A model generated the notes under the pieces. The model was given only the letters and a program-made list of their open reading frames with translations, ran no database searches and was not told the origin of the DNA. From positions 124,001 to 188,000 of the forward strand of contig CAVSND010000009.1 in assembly GCA_963729215.1 (NCBI GenBank): DNA of 64,000 nucleotides, given 5' to 3'. The stretch comes from CAVQJU01 sp963729215. GTDB taxonomy: Bacteria > Acidobacteriota > Vicinamibacteria > Vicinamibacterales > CAVVIG01. Within the stretch, counting starts at the first letter, position 1; every line of letters starts with the position of its first letter. Shown here piece by piece: positions 33,576-42,294 of this stretch. A program made the translations under genes and the position numbers.

Positions 33576-34592
33576 GTGCCAAATCGCGGCTTCGCTCCCA
33601 TCCAGGCCTCGGCGCCCACGCGTATCGATCTCGCCGGAGGCACCATCGACATCTGGCCCCTCTACCTGTTTCATCCCGGCGCCTGCACGCTGAACGCCGC
33701 CATCAGCCTTCGCGCGCACGCCGTCATCGAGCCCCGGACCGACGGCCGGATCCAGCTCCGCTCGATCGACACCGACGCCTGCGTCGAGGCGGCGGACGCA
33801 GACGACCTCGACGGGGCGGGCGACCTTCCGCTCCTGTCATTGATGGCGAAGGCGTTCGGCCTCAACAACGCCACGCTCATTACGCGCGGCGAATCCCCTG
33901 CCGGCGCGGGCATCGCCGGGTCGTCGGCCCTGACGATTGCGGCATGCGGCGCGCTGACGCGCTGGGCGGGCCGCGCCGTGGAGGACCGCCAACTGCTCGA
34001 AGTCGCCATGAACGTCGAGTGTCAGACGATTCGCGTGCCGACGGGCGTTCAGGACTACAGGCCGGCTCTCTATGGCGGCGTGGCGGCGATCGAGCTCGGG
34101 ACCGGCGGCATCGAACGCGTGCAGCTTGACGTGGACCCGGCGGAACTGTCACGGCGGATTGTGCTCGCGTACACCGGCGCGCCCAGAAACTCCGGCACCA
34201 ACAACTGGGACATCACGAAGCGGCACATCGACGGCGACCGGCACATCTTCGACTGCTTCGAGCGCATTCGCGATACCGCCGTGGCCATGCGCGCGGCGCT
34301 CGAGCGCGGCGACTGGGACGAGGTCGGCCGTCAGATTGCCGCCGAATGGGACAACCGCCGCCGCCTGGCGCCCGGGGTGTCCACGGCAGCTATCGATGAT
34401 TTGATCGCCCGCGCCGCGGCGGCCGGCGCGACGGCGGCCAAGGTCTGCGGCGCCGGCGGCGGCGGGTGCCTGTTCTGCTACGGGCCGCCCGCCGCGCGGG
34501 ACCGGATCGCGGCCGCGCTGACGCAGGGCGGCGCCCGCGTGCTCGACTATCGCATCGAGACGGAAGGCTTGCGATTTGGAGACGGCGAGTGA
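33576..34592 (+). CDS. GHMP family sugar kinase
   Basis: The protein has APTRIDLAGGTIDIWPLY at the N-terminus, the phosphate loop SPAGAGIAGSSALTIA and the C-terminal KVCGAGGGGCLFCYGPP, the three GHMP motifs. It resembles D-glycero-D-manno-heptose-7-phosphate kinase or L-fucokinase-like members; the exact sugar cannot be settled from sequence alone. The GTG at 33576 sits 7 nt after a perfect TATAAT, so the mRNA may be leaderless; a longer GTG start at 33549 is possible. Divergence from nagZ hints at a sugar released during murein recycling. Confidence 0.82.
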   Translation: MPNRGFAPIQASAPTRIDLAGGTIDIWPLYLFHPGACTLNAAISLRAHAVIEPRTDGRIQLRSIDTDACVEAADADDLDGAGDLPLLSLMAKAFGLNNATLITRGESPAGAGIAGSSALTIAACGALTRWAGRAVEDRQLLEVAMNVECQTIRVPTGVQDYRPALYGGVAAIELGTGGIERVQLDVDPAELSRRIVLAYTGAPRNSGTNNWDITKRHIDGDRHIFDCFERIRDTAVAMRAALERGDWDEVGRQIAAEWDNRRRLAPGVSTAAIDDLIARAAAAGATAAKVCGAGGGGCLFCYGPPAARDRIAAALTQGGARVLDYRIETEGLRFGDGE

Positions 34593-34849
34593 AGCTCCGG
34601 ATGCTGACCGCGGACGACAAGGTCGCCGAAATCAAGCGCCTGTACTACGCCACGACCGCGAAGACCATACAGGCCGACCTCGCGCGCGCGCTCGATCTGT
34701 TGAAGTCGATGAACGGCGAAGACGAACGCGAACGCGCCGCCGTGTACATGGACGGCCTGGCTCAGATGCGCGCGGACTGGAACCGGAAGCGACAGGGACG
34801 GAACGGTAACGCCAAACGGAAAACGGAAAACGGAAAACGCCAAACGTAG
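34589..34849 (+). CDS. Small helical protein with a repeat-encoded tail
   Basis: The start GTG overlaps the kinase stop (GTGA). The first 70 residues (VKLRMLTADDKVAEIKRLYY, then TIQADLARALDLLKSM and YMDGLAQMRADW) form a helical protein that I cannot assign. From about residue 71 the tail (NGNAKRKTENGKRQT) is encoded by the 7-nt repeat at 34801. The natural C-terminus may have been shorter before the repeat arose. Confidence 0.65.
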   Translation: MKLRMLTADDKVAEIKRLYYATTAKTIQADLARALDLLKSMNGEDERERAAVYMDGLAQMRADWNRKRQGRNGNAKRKTENGKRQT

Positions 34850-34929
34850 AATGAGAGACGGAACACCCGACTCAGTGGTGCGTCCGCCTCTCCGTTCTAC
34901 GTTCTACGTTTTGCGTTCCTAGGTTCTAT
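34801..34929. repeat. Paired inverted heptanucleotide arrays (AACGGAA and TACGTTC)
   Basis: 34801-34863 holds nine 7-nt units in strict phase (GAACGGT, AACGCCA, AACGGAA three times, AACGCCA, AACGTAG, and so on). 34891-34926 holds units TCCGTTC, TACGTTC, TACGTTT, TGCGTTC and one 8-nt unit, complementary to the first arm. The left arm encodes the tail of the small plus-strand protein. The right arm spans the stop of the minus-strand helical-repeat protein. Confidence 0.82.
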
Positions 34930-35698
34930 TCTCGAGCGTCTTCTTTCTGGCGGCGATGCGAAGAGGTTCGGGCACGTTTCGGTCGATGGCAATCTGCCCG
35001 CAGTCCTTCGAGCTCACCCGCTGCAGCAGGTTCATGCTCAACGCCACGGGCATTTTCGGATTCTTGACCAGTCCAAGCATGATCTTGTAGCTCTTCATCC
35101 ACGCGCGATTGTGCGCGATCATCCGCAGCACGTCGTCGGAGACGCTCGCCATCCGGGCAATGCTCTCGACCTCCTGCTCCGTGAGCTTCGGGCTGCTCAT
35201 CACGGCGGCCGCAATCATCTTGTTCGGGTCGCGGACCAGGATGGCCCGCATCTCGCGGGTGCCTTTCGACGCGGCCTTCAGCCGCTGCGTGAACGTCATC
35301 TTCGCGATCTTCTGGCTGATGCTCATCGGGTCTTCGTCACCCTCGGCGAGCAATTCCTCGTCGCCGGGCTCGGCCACGTCGACGTCGACGAGCGGCGCGT
35401 CGCCGACTTCGGCGGGCGCCGCGGCGGGCTGGATGCCGCGGGCGGCGAAGAAATCCTTCAAGGTCACCGAGACATCGGGCCGGGCAAGGAACCGGGAGAG
35501 CGCTTCGGCCGGCAGCCGCTTCAGCGTGTCGTCGGCGGTCTGGCGGATTTCCGGATCCGGATCCTCGAGCAGCACAACGAGAATGGCCAGCTGATCGTTT
35601 GCCCGCGGCGCGAACCCGCCCTGCGCCGCCAGCAGACGCACGTCACGCGCGACCTCTCCCCGTTTGAAGAACTCGATCAGCGGACTCGGCGCAATCAT
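34919..35698 (-). CDS. Helical (HEAT/DUF2336-like) repeat protein
   Basis: The 259-residue protein starts MIAPSPLIEFFKRGEVARDV; its ATG overlaps the rodZ stop as ATGA. The first part has a HEAT-like helix pair (ILVVLLEDPDPEIRQTADDTL). An acidic linker follows, then repeats like ILVRDPNKMIAAAVMSSPKL and MIAHNRAWMKSYKIMLGLVKNPKMP. Repeats of this sort scaffold protein contacts. Literal translation fuses it to RodZ, but only because of an extra base in rodZ. The last codons lie inside a 7-nt repeat. Confidence 0.78.
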   Translation of the reverse strand: MIAPSPLIEFFKRGEVARDVRLLAAQGGFAPRANDQLAILVVLLEDPDPEIRQTADDTLKRLPAEALSRFLARPDVSVTLKDFFAARGIQPAAAPAEVGDAPLVDVDVAEPGDEELLAEGDEDPMSISQKIAKMTFTQRLKAASKGTREMRAILVRDPNKMIAAAVMSSPKLTEQEVESIARMASVSDDVLRMIAHNRAWMKSYKIMLGLVKNPKMPVALSMNLLQRVSSKDCGQIAIDRNVPEPLRIAARKKTLENRT

Positions 35699-36562
35699 GG
35701 AGTCACCAGATAACTCTTGAAGTTCGACCGGGCTGACGCGCAGGGTCGCGACGCGGCCGTCCGCGCCGAGCGGTCTCGCCGGCATCCCGTTGAACAGCAC
35801 CGCGACGCCGCCGGCATCGCCCGCCGTGAGGATGATCTCCTTGCGGACCTCGAACGTCGCCTCCTCGCCGGGCTTGAACTCCCGCTGCGCGGCGCGGCTT
35901 CCGTCCACGATGGCCGAGATCCAGGATTGCCTGATGGCGGACACCTGCACCACCAATCGATCAGACGGCACGGGCGCCGACGACGCGACTGGCGTCAGGG
36001 CGATGTCGGCGGGTGCGGAGGCGCCAGCAACGCCTGCCGCCGGGCTCCTCACCGTGGACTCCGTCCCTGACTGCTGACCGTCGACTGCGGGCCGCGGGCT
36101 GGCATCTGCCGCCTGACTGCCGACGGCTGGCGGCCGGGCGTCAACCGCTGGCACACGCCGCCCCGCGGTTGTGAAGTACACGGCGACGGCCGCAACGGGG
36201 ATGCTGATCGCCAGCAGCCGGAGAAGGGTCGACGCCACGCGCCGGTCGCTTTCGACTGCCTCGTGATCCTCAACCTGCGAGTTCGTCGGGTGGCCCGCGG
36301 TGACAGAATCCTGCGGGAACTGTCCCATGAACGCCTGGATGACGATCTCGGGATCGAGACCCACTTCGAGCGCGTACGACCGCACGAACCCGCGGCTGAA
36401 GATGCCGCCGGGAAGGCGCGCGATATCGTTTCGCTCGAGCGCCTCGAGCGTCATCATGGCGATTTTCGTGGCGTTTGAGACCTGACGCAGCGACAGGCCC
36501 CGCCGCTCGCGCGCCGCGCGCAGCATTCCGCCAACGTTGCTTGTTCCCTGCTGTCCAGCCAT
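35695..36562 (-). CDS. rodZ: RodZ-like membrane protein (3' end frame-shifted)
   Basis: RodZ connects MreB to the cell-shape machinery. The N-terminal HTH_25 domain is clear (LRAARERRGLSLRQVSNATK, then LERNDIARLPGGIFSRGFVRSYA). One transmembrane helix follows (about residues 112-130), then a Pro/Ala linker and a DUF4115 domain (LVVQVSAIRQSWISAIVDG). Removing one base of the GGG at 35730-35732 yields the expected end SNFKSYLVTP with a stop at 35695, overlapping the next ATG. The linker itself contains CAGTCAGG-type short repeats. Confidence 0.87.
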
Positions 36563-36587
36563 CGGCGGCGCCAACCTCGGCCTTATG

Positions 36588-37205
36588 TTAGGAAGGCGAT
36601 CTTGCTCTGTCAAACCGGCGGCGCGCCTCGCGCACGGTTAAGAATAGCGCGTCCGCGTCCGCGTCGAAGAGACCGATGGCCGCCACTCCCGCCGCGCCCG
36701 CCCCGGCCACCGCCTCGATCCGGTCCATCGACACGCCGCCAATCGCGAGCACGGGGATGTCGACGGCCCTGACGATCGCGGAAAGCCCGTCCACGCCGAG
36801 ATGCTCACGCAGCCCGGGCTTCGAAGCGGTCGGAAACACGGTGCCGGCGATCAGGTAGTCCGCGTCACGCGCCGCCAGAACCGCTTCATCCACGCCATGG
36901 ACCGATCGCCCGATGAGAAAGCCCGGCGGAGTCATCTCCCGCACCCGGCCTGGCGGAATGGAATCGCCCCGCAGGTGGACGCCGCCTGCCCCGCACGTCA
37001 ACGCCACATCCACACGGTCGTTTACGATGATGCGCGTCGCGGTGTCGCCGGTCGCCTCCACCAGCCGCGTCGCGAGCGACGACAGCGCCGCTGCCTCGAG
37101 ATCGGGCTCCCTCAATTGAACGAGATCCACGCCTGCGCGGGACGCGGCGCGGCATTGATCGATCGTCGGCCGCCGGCGCCGATCCGTGACAAGGCAGAGG
37201 ATCAC
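36588..37205 (-). CDS. thiE: Thiamine-phosphate synthase
   Basis: ThiE joins HMP-PP and thiazole phosphate into thiamine monophosphate. The 205-residue TIM barrel shows VILCLVTDRR at the start, VDLVQLREPDLE, RIIVNDRVDVALTCGAGGVHL, GRSVHGVDEA and FPTASKPGLREHLG. The GTG at 37205 overlaps the upstream stop by 4 nt (GTGA). The final strand reads VAAIGLFDADADALF, where many enzymes have a GGI/GIAV end. Some TenI-like members share this look, so a TenI role is a minor alternative. Confidence 0.9.
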   Translation of the reverse strand: MILCLVTDRRRRPTIDQCRAASRAGVDLVQLREPDLEAAALSSLATRLVEATGDTATRIIVNDRVDVALTCGAGGVHLRGDSIPPGRVREMTPPGFLIGRSVHGVDEAVLAARDADYLIAGTVFPTASKPGLREHLGVDGLSAIVRAVDIPVLAIGGVSMDRIEAVAGAGAAGVAAIGLFDADADALFLTVREARRRFDRARSPS

Positions 37206-37507
37206 GCCACGGGCCGGTCCGTGGCGTCGCGCGACTCGCGAGCCGCGAAGACCAGCGACAGATCCGCAAAACCCGCGACGAGGTTCACGCCGCCGAGGCC
37301 GGTGACGGCCCCGCGCACGAAATGATTTGTCAGGTACGGCCGGATGCTCGGCCATTGCAGCACGAAGTAGTTGTTGTCCCAGAACGCGGACCACGGAAGC
37401 ACGATGAGCAGTAAGCCAACTTCGAGGAAGAACGCGACGTAGACGAGGCGGCGGATCAGCTTCTCACCCTCGCGTCTGCACCTTCGCGAGCCGGTCCACG
37501 CGCGCAC
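37202..37507 (-). CDS. Small membrane protein
   Basis: Two hydrophobic segments are visible: RRLVYVAFFLEVGLLLIVLP and, after WDNNYFVLQWPSI, a weaker GAVTGLGGVNLVAGFADLSL. The open frame extends back to ATG 37507 inside the TPR gene. The real start could be nearer 37458, where a CTG follows AGGGTGAG, but no standard start is placed well there. It overlaps thiE by 4 nt. It looks like a small integral membrane protein of unknown role. Confidence 0.65.
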   Translation of the reverse strand: MRAWTGSRRCRREGEKLIRRLVYVAFFLEVGLLLIVLPWSAFWDNNYFVLQWPSIRPYLTNHFVRGAVTGLGGVNLVAGFADLSLVFAARESRDATDRPVA

Positions 37508-39722
37508 CGACGTCGCGGAACTCCGGGGCGTGGGACTGCAGCTCGATGCAGATCGCCAGGGCGCGGGCTACTTCCCCGACCGATTCGAGGGCGTCGGCGA
37601 GCTCGTACATGAGCATATGACCCTCTTCCTCGGATGGCGCCGGGGCCTGGGCGGCGCGCTCGAACCACTCGATGGCCGCTGGCATGTGGCCGCGGCCGCG
37701 ATGAGTTCTGCCAATCAGTGTGGCGGCCTGGAAGCGATGCCGGGGCGAGCGCGAAGCCAGCTCGAATGCCTGGATGCTCTCGTCGATCTTCCCGGCCTGG
37801 CGCAGCGACATCCCGCGACTCAGCAGCTCGTCTCCGCTCTCGCCGCCGGACTGCCTGGACGTTTCGTCGCGCATCCGCTCGAACACGCCATCGAGATCGC
37901 TCTCATGGAGGGGCGCTGCCTGGCTGGACGCGCGCGGCTGAACGTCCACATCCTCGAGCGTCATGTCGCCCAGCACGATGCTCAGATCCACCTCGACGCT
38001 CTCCTGGGCTGCGTGGACTTTTGGCTTCGCCCCCGAGCCAGCCGAAAGCCCGTCTGTCTCAGCGAACAGGGCGTTCATGTCGATGACATCGGCGCTCAGA
38101 TCGAAGGGAGATGGCTCGGTGTCCGGTTCGGGGCGCGACGTCCGCGGCTCGGGGTTCATCACGGGCGGCGGGGGCGCGTCCAGTCCCGTCAACGAGGCGA
38201 GATCGAGCGAGTCGTCTTCGAAGATCCCGCCACCGTGGGCCTCCACCGCGGCCGGCGGATCCACCAGCGGGGCGGACTCATCGAGAGCCGGAAACGCCGC
38301 ACGTGTGATCACATCGGTGCTCATGAACGGTGACTGACCGCTCAAACGGTCCGCGATCACGCCATCGGGGTCCTGTTCCCCGAGCAGGACAAGCGACCGG
38401 CGGAATCGTTCGATGTTGGCGCGCTCCCACGGCTCGCGGGCAACCAGATCCTCGGCGATGAAACGAGCCTCCGGGCCCATGCCTGCCGCGATGTACGCGT
38501 CGGCGAGCTGCGCCTGCGCCTCGTACATCGTCGCTTCGAGCCCGCCGTCCACGCAGATTTCCACCAGCCGCATCAACGCGGTGATGTGGTTCGGCACGCG
38601 CGTCACGAACTCCTGCAGGGCGGCGGCCGCGGAGCCCCAATCCGTCTGGACCACCGCGGTCTCGGCGGCGAGTTCGACGACCTTGAACGCCGCCTCGGGC
38701 GATTCGTCCGCGAGCCTCCAGCCGACCGCCGCGACATCGTCGCGACGCGCCGGATCCTGTTCCAGCAGCCGCCGAATCAGGGCCATGCCCTCGTCGGCAT
38801 TGGCTCCGCGCAGCTGGAGCTCCGCCGCCATGAGCTGCAGCTTCGGATCCTGACCGGCCGTCTCGGCGGTGAGAAACTCGCTCGCGGCCGCCATGTTGCC
38901 GTTCGAGACAAACGTCCGCGCAAGATGTTCGCGCAGCTCCGCGTCGGCGGGGTCGAGGCGCGCGGCTTCGCGCAGCATGCCCAACGCCTCGTCCGTGCTG
39001 CCGGCCCTGTCGAGCGCCGCCGCCAGCGACTTGAAGTGCTGGGCGGTCACGGCGCACTCGCGAGCGTGCGTCAAATCGCCCGCGGCCAGATACACGTTCA
39101 TCAGGTGTTCGCGAATCCCCTCATCCTCGGGGGCGATGAGGGCGGCCTGCCGCAAGGCCTCAATCGCCTCGGGCTGTCGGTCGTCCTCGGAAAGCTCGGC
39201 GGCAATCGCCTTGAGGTCGTCCACCGCGCCCGCGATTTCGCCAATTTCCACTCGCGACGCGGCGGCCGTCATGCGGGCCCTGAAATCGGCGGGATCGAGC
39301 GTGCCCAGACGGATCATCGCCTGCGCGGCACCGCGGGCATCGCCACGCGCGCGGCGCCGATCGGCGACCGTTTTGAAATACATGCGGGCGTCAACCAGCA
39401 GACCCTGGCTCGCGGCGATCTCGGCCGCCTGGATCAGTGCGTGCTCGTGGTCGGGCTTCAGCTTGAGGATCTTCTTGTAGAGCGCGCCCGCCTTTGGCAG
39501 GAACCCGTCGTCGTTGAGAATCGACGCGATGCGGATGAACTGCTCGACGGCCTTGTCCACCTGGCCGGCGCGAACGTACAGATCGCCAAGCGTGTTGGTC
39601 GAATTCAGATCGCGCGGCTGGTCTTCGACGATGCGGAGGTACTCCGCAATGGCGGGTTCGAGCTTGCCCTGACGGAGCAGCTTCTCGGCGTTTCGGAGTG
39701 CGGCGACTCGGTCAAGCGGCAC
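37464..39722 (-). CDS. Large TPR-repeat protein
   Basis: The 752-residue protein is built of tetratricopeptide-like helix pairs from residue 10 to about 460 (RNAEKLLRQGKLEPAIAEYL, TLGDLYVRAGQVDKAVEQFI and similar). A long acidic, Pro-rich unstructured stretch (about 480-640) follows, then further repeats at the C-terminus. There is no signal peptide or membrane helix, so it is cytoplasmic. A role as a scaffold is likely. I cannot name partners. It starts 9 nt downstream of rnhB. Confidence 0.85.
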   Translation of the reverse strand: MPLDRVAALRNAEKLLRQGKLEPAIAEYLRIVEDQPRDLNSTNTLGDLYVRAGQVDKAVEQFIRIASILNDDGFLPKAGALYKKILKLKPDHEHALIQAAEIAASQGLLVDARMYFKTVADRRRARGDARGAAQAMIRLGTLDPADFRARMTAAASRVEIGEIAGAVDDLKAIAAELSEDDRQPEAIEALRQAALIAPEDEGIREHLMNVYLAAGDLTHARECAVTAQHFKSLAAALDRAGSTDEALGMLREAARLDPADAELREHLARTFVSNGNMAAASEFLTAETAGQDPKLQLMAAELQLRGANADEGMALIRRLLEQDPARRDDVAAVGWRLADESPEAAFKVVELAAETAVVQTDWGSAAAALQEFVTRVPNHITALMRLVEICVDGGLEATMYEAQAQLADAYIAAGMGPEARFIAEDLVAREPWERANIERFRRSLVLLGEQDPDGVIADRLSGQSPFMSTDVITRAAFPALDESAPLVDPPAAVEAHGGGIFEDDSLDLASLTGLDAPPPPVMNPEPRTSRPEPDTEPSPFDLSADVIDMNALFAETDGLSAGSGAKPKVHAAQESVEVDLSIVLGDMTLEDVDVQPRASSQAAPLHESDLDGVFERMRDETSRQSGGESGDELLSRGMSLRQAGKIDESIQAFELASRSPRHRFQAATLIGRTHRGRGHMPAAIEWFERAAQAPAPSEEEGHMLMYELADALESVGEVARALAICIELQSHAPEFRDVGARVDRLAKVQTRG

Positions 39723-39731
39723 AGGTAGGCT

Positions 39732-40355
39732 TCAATCAATGGTATCAAACCGGGCCGACGGCCGGAATGATCGCCGATGCACTTCCGAGTAGCCATACCG
39801 TGCAACGGCGTCAAGATGATCGGCCGTCGCATACCCTTTGTGGCGGTCGAACCCGTATCGGGGATCCCGATCGTGCAGTTCCCGCATCTGCCGGTCCCGG
39901 GTCACCTTGGCCACGATCGAGGCGGCGGCGATGGCCGAGCAGCGCCGGTCGCCGTGCGCGACGCCGCGCTGAGCCATGGGCAAATCAGGGACACGGAACG
40001 CGTCAACCAGGACGATATCGGGGAGCGGCGCCAACGCGAGAATGGCTCGCTGCATGGCGCGCAGGGACGCCTGGTGAATATTGATGCGATCGATTTCGAG
40101 CGGGTCGGCGCCCGCGACCGCCCAGGAAAGGGCGCAGGCGATGATCTCGTCGTAGAGCTGCTCGCGCTCGGCGGCCGGCACGAGCTTCGAATCGGAAACG
40201 CCGGGGACGTGCCGGTCGGGGTGCAGCACGACGGCGGCCGCAACCACCGGCCCCGCCAGGCACCCCCGGCCGACCTCATCAACACCCGCGACGTACGCGA
40301 ACCCGACGCGGCGCAGCGCGTTCTCGAGCGTCCGCGTGGCCGAGACGCGCGCCAT
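39732..40355 (-). CDS. rnhB: Ribonuclease HII
   Basis: RNase HII removes single ribonucleotides from DNA. The 207-residue product has the catalytic AGVDEVGRGCLAGPVVAAA near residue 24, DSKLVPAAER, VDAFRVPDLP with the second Asp, and SIVAKVTRDRQM. It starts just after rplS (6 nt), the usual rplS-rnhB neighbourhood. Confidence 0.97.
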   Translation of the reverse strand: MARVSATRTLENALRRVGFAYVAGVDEVGRGCLAGPVVAAAVVLHPDRHVPGVSDSKLVPAAEREQLYDEIIACALSWAVAGADPLEIDRINIHQASLRAMQRAILALAPLPDIVLVDAFRVPDLPMAQRGVAHGDRRCSAIAAASIVAKVTRDRQMRELHDRDPRYGFDRHKGYATADHLDAVARYGYSEVHRRSFRPSARFDTID

Positions 40356-40361
40356 GACGGT

Positions 40362-40712
40362 CTAGTTCGCGGGCTTGTCGCTTTCCTTCATGCGCGCCGC
40401 CTTGCCCTTCAAATCGCGCAGGTAGTAAAGCTTCGCGCGCCGTACCTTCGCCGAGCGCACGAGGTCGATTTTGTGAATCGTCGGCGAATGCAGCGGGAAG
40501 ATGCGCTCCACGCCCTGGCCGAACGACACTTTGCGGACGGTGAAGGAGGCGCGGGTGCCGCCGCGGTGCATGCCGATCACGACGCCTTCGAAGATCTGGA
40601 TGCGCTCCTTGTCGCCCTCGCGCACCTTCACGTGCACTCGGACGGTGTCGCCAGACTTCATGGCCGGCCGGTCCGTCAGCTGCGTTTTTTCGACGACTTC
40701 AATGGCTCCCAT
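40362..40712 (-). CDS. rplS: 50S ribosomal protein L19
   Basis: L19 sits at the 30S-50S interface. The 116-residue product shows GDTVRVHVKVREGDKERIQIF near residue 20 (the KV-EG-KER-Q-FEGVVI core), RVGVE-like GQGVERIFPLHSPTI and RRAKLYYLRDLKGKAARMKE. The upstream trmD stop is 38 nt away. The order rpsP-rimM-trmD-rplS is conserved across bacteria. Confidence 0.98.
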   Translation of the reverse strand: MGAIEVVEKTQLTDRPAMKSGDTVRVHVKVREGDKERIQIFEGVVIGMHRGGTRASFTVRKVSFGQGVERIFPLHSPTIHKIDLVRSAKVRRAKLYYLRDLKGKAARMKESDKPAN

Positions 40713-40747
40713 TTCGTGCTCCTCATTCTCAGCGGGCCGACGGGCCC

Positions 40748-40768
40748 GCGTTACGTTTTGCGTTCGGC
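40748..40768. repeat. Short heptanucleotide repeat at the trmD stop
   Basis: Read on the plus strand, GCGTTAC, GTTTTGC and GTTCGGC are three 7-nt units related to the ACGTAAA family. They span the trmD stop, and the complementary strand encodes the last residues AERKT. Confidence 0.5.
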
Positions 40769-41497
40769 AACCAGCTGCCGCAGAATCTCCCGTTCCTCAT
40801 CGTCGAGCGCCGCGTCCGCCAGCAGGTCCGGCCGTCGTTCCAGCGTCCGGCTCAGCGACTCGCGTTTGCGCCATCGCCGAATCTCGGCGTGGTTGCCCGA
40901 CAGCAGGACGTCAGGCACCCGCAACGACTCTACCTCCGCCGGCCGCGTGTAGTGGGGAAAATCGAGCAGCCCGCGGCTGAACGAGTCGTCCACCACCGAC
41001 TGATCGTCGCCCACGACTCCCGGGACGTGCCGCGCCACGGCGTCGATGACGACCAGGGCGGGCAGTTCCCCGCCGCTCAACACATAGTCGCCGATCGACA
41101 TCTCCTCGGCGACCCGCGCCCGAACGCGTTCGTCCACCCCTTCGTATCGGCCGCACAGCAGCACCACATGCGCCGCCCGGCTCAGCCGCACCGCTTCGGC
41201 TTGCGTGAAGCGCGCGCCCTGTGGCGACGTCAGCACCGTCAACAGCGCCTCCGGCGCGACGCCACGCCTCGTTGCGATGGCGTCCAGCGCCCGGAAGATC
41301 GGCTCGGGCTTCAACACCATCCCGGGCCCGCCGCCGTACGGCACATCGTCCACAACGCGGTGCCGGTCGGTCGTGAAATCCCGCAGGTCGTGGATCGCCA
41401 CGTCCAGCGTGCCGCGCTCGATCGCCCGGCCCACCACGCCGTCTGCAAGCGCATGCCGGATCATCGCCGGAAAGATCGTGACGATGTCGAAAGTCAC
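40751..41497 (-). CDS. trmD: tRNA (guanine-N1)-methyltransferase
   Basis: TrmD methylates G37 of tRNAs reading CNN codons, preventing frameshifting. The 248-residue protein has the knotted SAM site: DVPYGGGPGMVLKPEP, LTVLTSPQGARFTQ, LLCGRYEGVDERVR, and IGDYVLSGGELPALV. It overlaps rimM by 4 nt. The extreme C-terminus is encoded by a short repeat that meets the stop codon. Confidence 0.98.
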   Translation of the reverse strand: MTFDIVTIFPAMIRHALADGVVGRAIERGTLDVAIHDLRDFTTDRHRVVDDVPYGGGPGMVLKPEPIFRALDAIATRRGVAPEALLTVLTSPQGARFTQAEAVRLSRAAHVVLLCGRYEGVDERVRARVAEEMSIGDYVLSGGELPALVVIDAVARHVPGVVGDDQSVVDDSFSRGLLDFPHYTRPAEVESLRVPDVLLSGNHAEIRRWRKRESLSRTLERRPDLLADAALDDEEREILRQLVAERKT

Positions 41498-42018
41498 GCG
41501 TTCAGATCCAGCAACCCGGCCGGAGGGTCGATCACGATCCGTCTGGCGTGCACGTCGATCGTCGTGCAGATGTCCGCCGCCAGCGGGATCAGAATCTCGC
41601 CCGCGGGTCCAGCCACAACCAGCCGGCTGGCGTCCGCCGTGCCTTCAACCGCCTCCACCGTGCCCACCGGCGCGCCGGTCCCTGTCTCCACCCGGCAGCC
41701 CACCAGGTCGTGGTGGTAAAACGCACCGGCTGGCAGCGCCGCGAGCTGCCCTGCCGGAATCCTCAACTCGAGCCCGGCCAGGCTCTCGGCGGCCTCGATC
41801 GTTTCGATGCCCGAGAGTCCAATCACCGGCCGTTCGGACTGGAAACGAACCGTCGTCAACGTCAGCGGCGTGACCACTCCGCCGCGCATCGTGAACAGCT
41901 CGGCCCCCGGCCGGAATCGCTCGCCGGGAAAATCCGTGTCCAGGTTCACGATGACCTGCCCCCGGATGCCGTGCGCGCGCGCGATGCGGCCGACCAGGGC
42001 CATGTCATCCCAGGTCAC
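41494..42018 (-). CDS. rimM: Ribosome maturation factor RimM
   Basis: RimM binds S19 and helps mature the 30S head. The 174-residue product shows LVGRIARAHGIRGQVIVN near the start, ERFRPGAELF, and the PRC-barrel segment AFYHHDLVGCRVETGTG. It lies between khpA and trmD with a 4-nt overlap on the trmD side. The start ATG may be 42018 or the second Met (MALVGRI). Confidence 0.96.
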   Translation of the reverse strand: MTWDDMALVGRIARAHGIRGQVIVNLDTDFPGERFRPGAELFTMRGGVVTPLTLTTVRFQSERPVIGLSGIETIEAAESLAGLELRIPAGQLAALPAGAFYHHDLVGCRVETGTGAPVGTVEAVEGTADASRLVVAGPAGEILIPLAADICTTIDVHARRIVIDPPAGLLDLNA

Positions 42019-42024
42019 ATTGCA

Positions 42025-42294
42025 TCAACCCTTAAAAGGAGTGTTCCGCACCTCGAGGGTGACCGTCTTGCCTTCACGCTCGCCGGCTGATGCTGCCAGC
42101 GTCCGCAGCGCGGCTACGGTCCGGCCCTGTCGGCCCAGGATCTTGCCGGCGTCGGTGGGCGCAACGTACAGCTCGACGAGCGTCGTTTTGCCGTGCTGCG
42201 TCTCGACCACCCGAACGTCCGCCGGCCGCTCCGTCAGCGCCCGCGCGAGGACTTCGACGACCGCGCGCACCCCGGTGGTGCTCTCGGTGCTCAC
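42025..42294 (-). CDS. khpA: KH-domain RNA-binding protein KhpA
   Basis: The 89-residue protein is a single KH domain. GKILGRQGRTVAALRTLA contains the GxxG RNA-binding loop, preceded by strand TTLVELYVAPTDAG. KhpA usually pairs with KhpB/Jag and affects cell length and mRNA fate. Its place between rpsP and rimM is the usual one. It overlaps rpsP by 4 nt. Confidence 0.95.
   Translation of the reverse strand: MSTESTTGVRAVVEVLARALTERPADVRVVETQHGKTTLVELYVAPTDAGKILGRQGRTVAALRTLAASAGEREGKTVTLEVRNTPFKG

Noticed and set aside
34919..36562. A RodZ protein fused to a HEAT-like protein.
   Set aside because: Removing one base at 35730-35732 gives RodZ its expected end overlapping the next ATG (ATGA). 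The fusion is an effect of that extra base.
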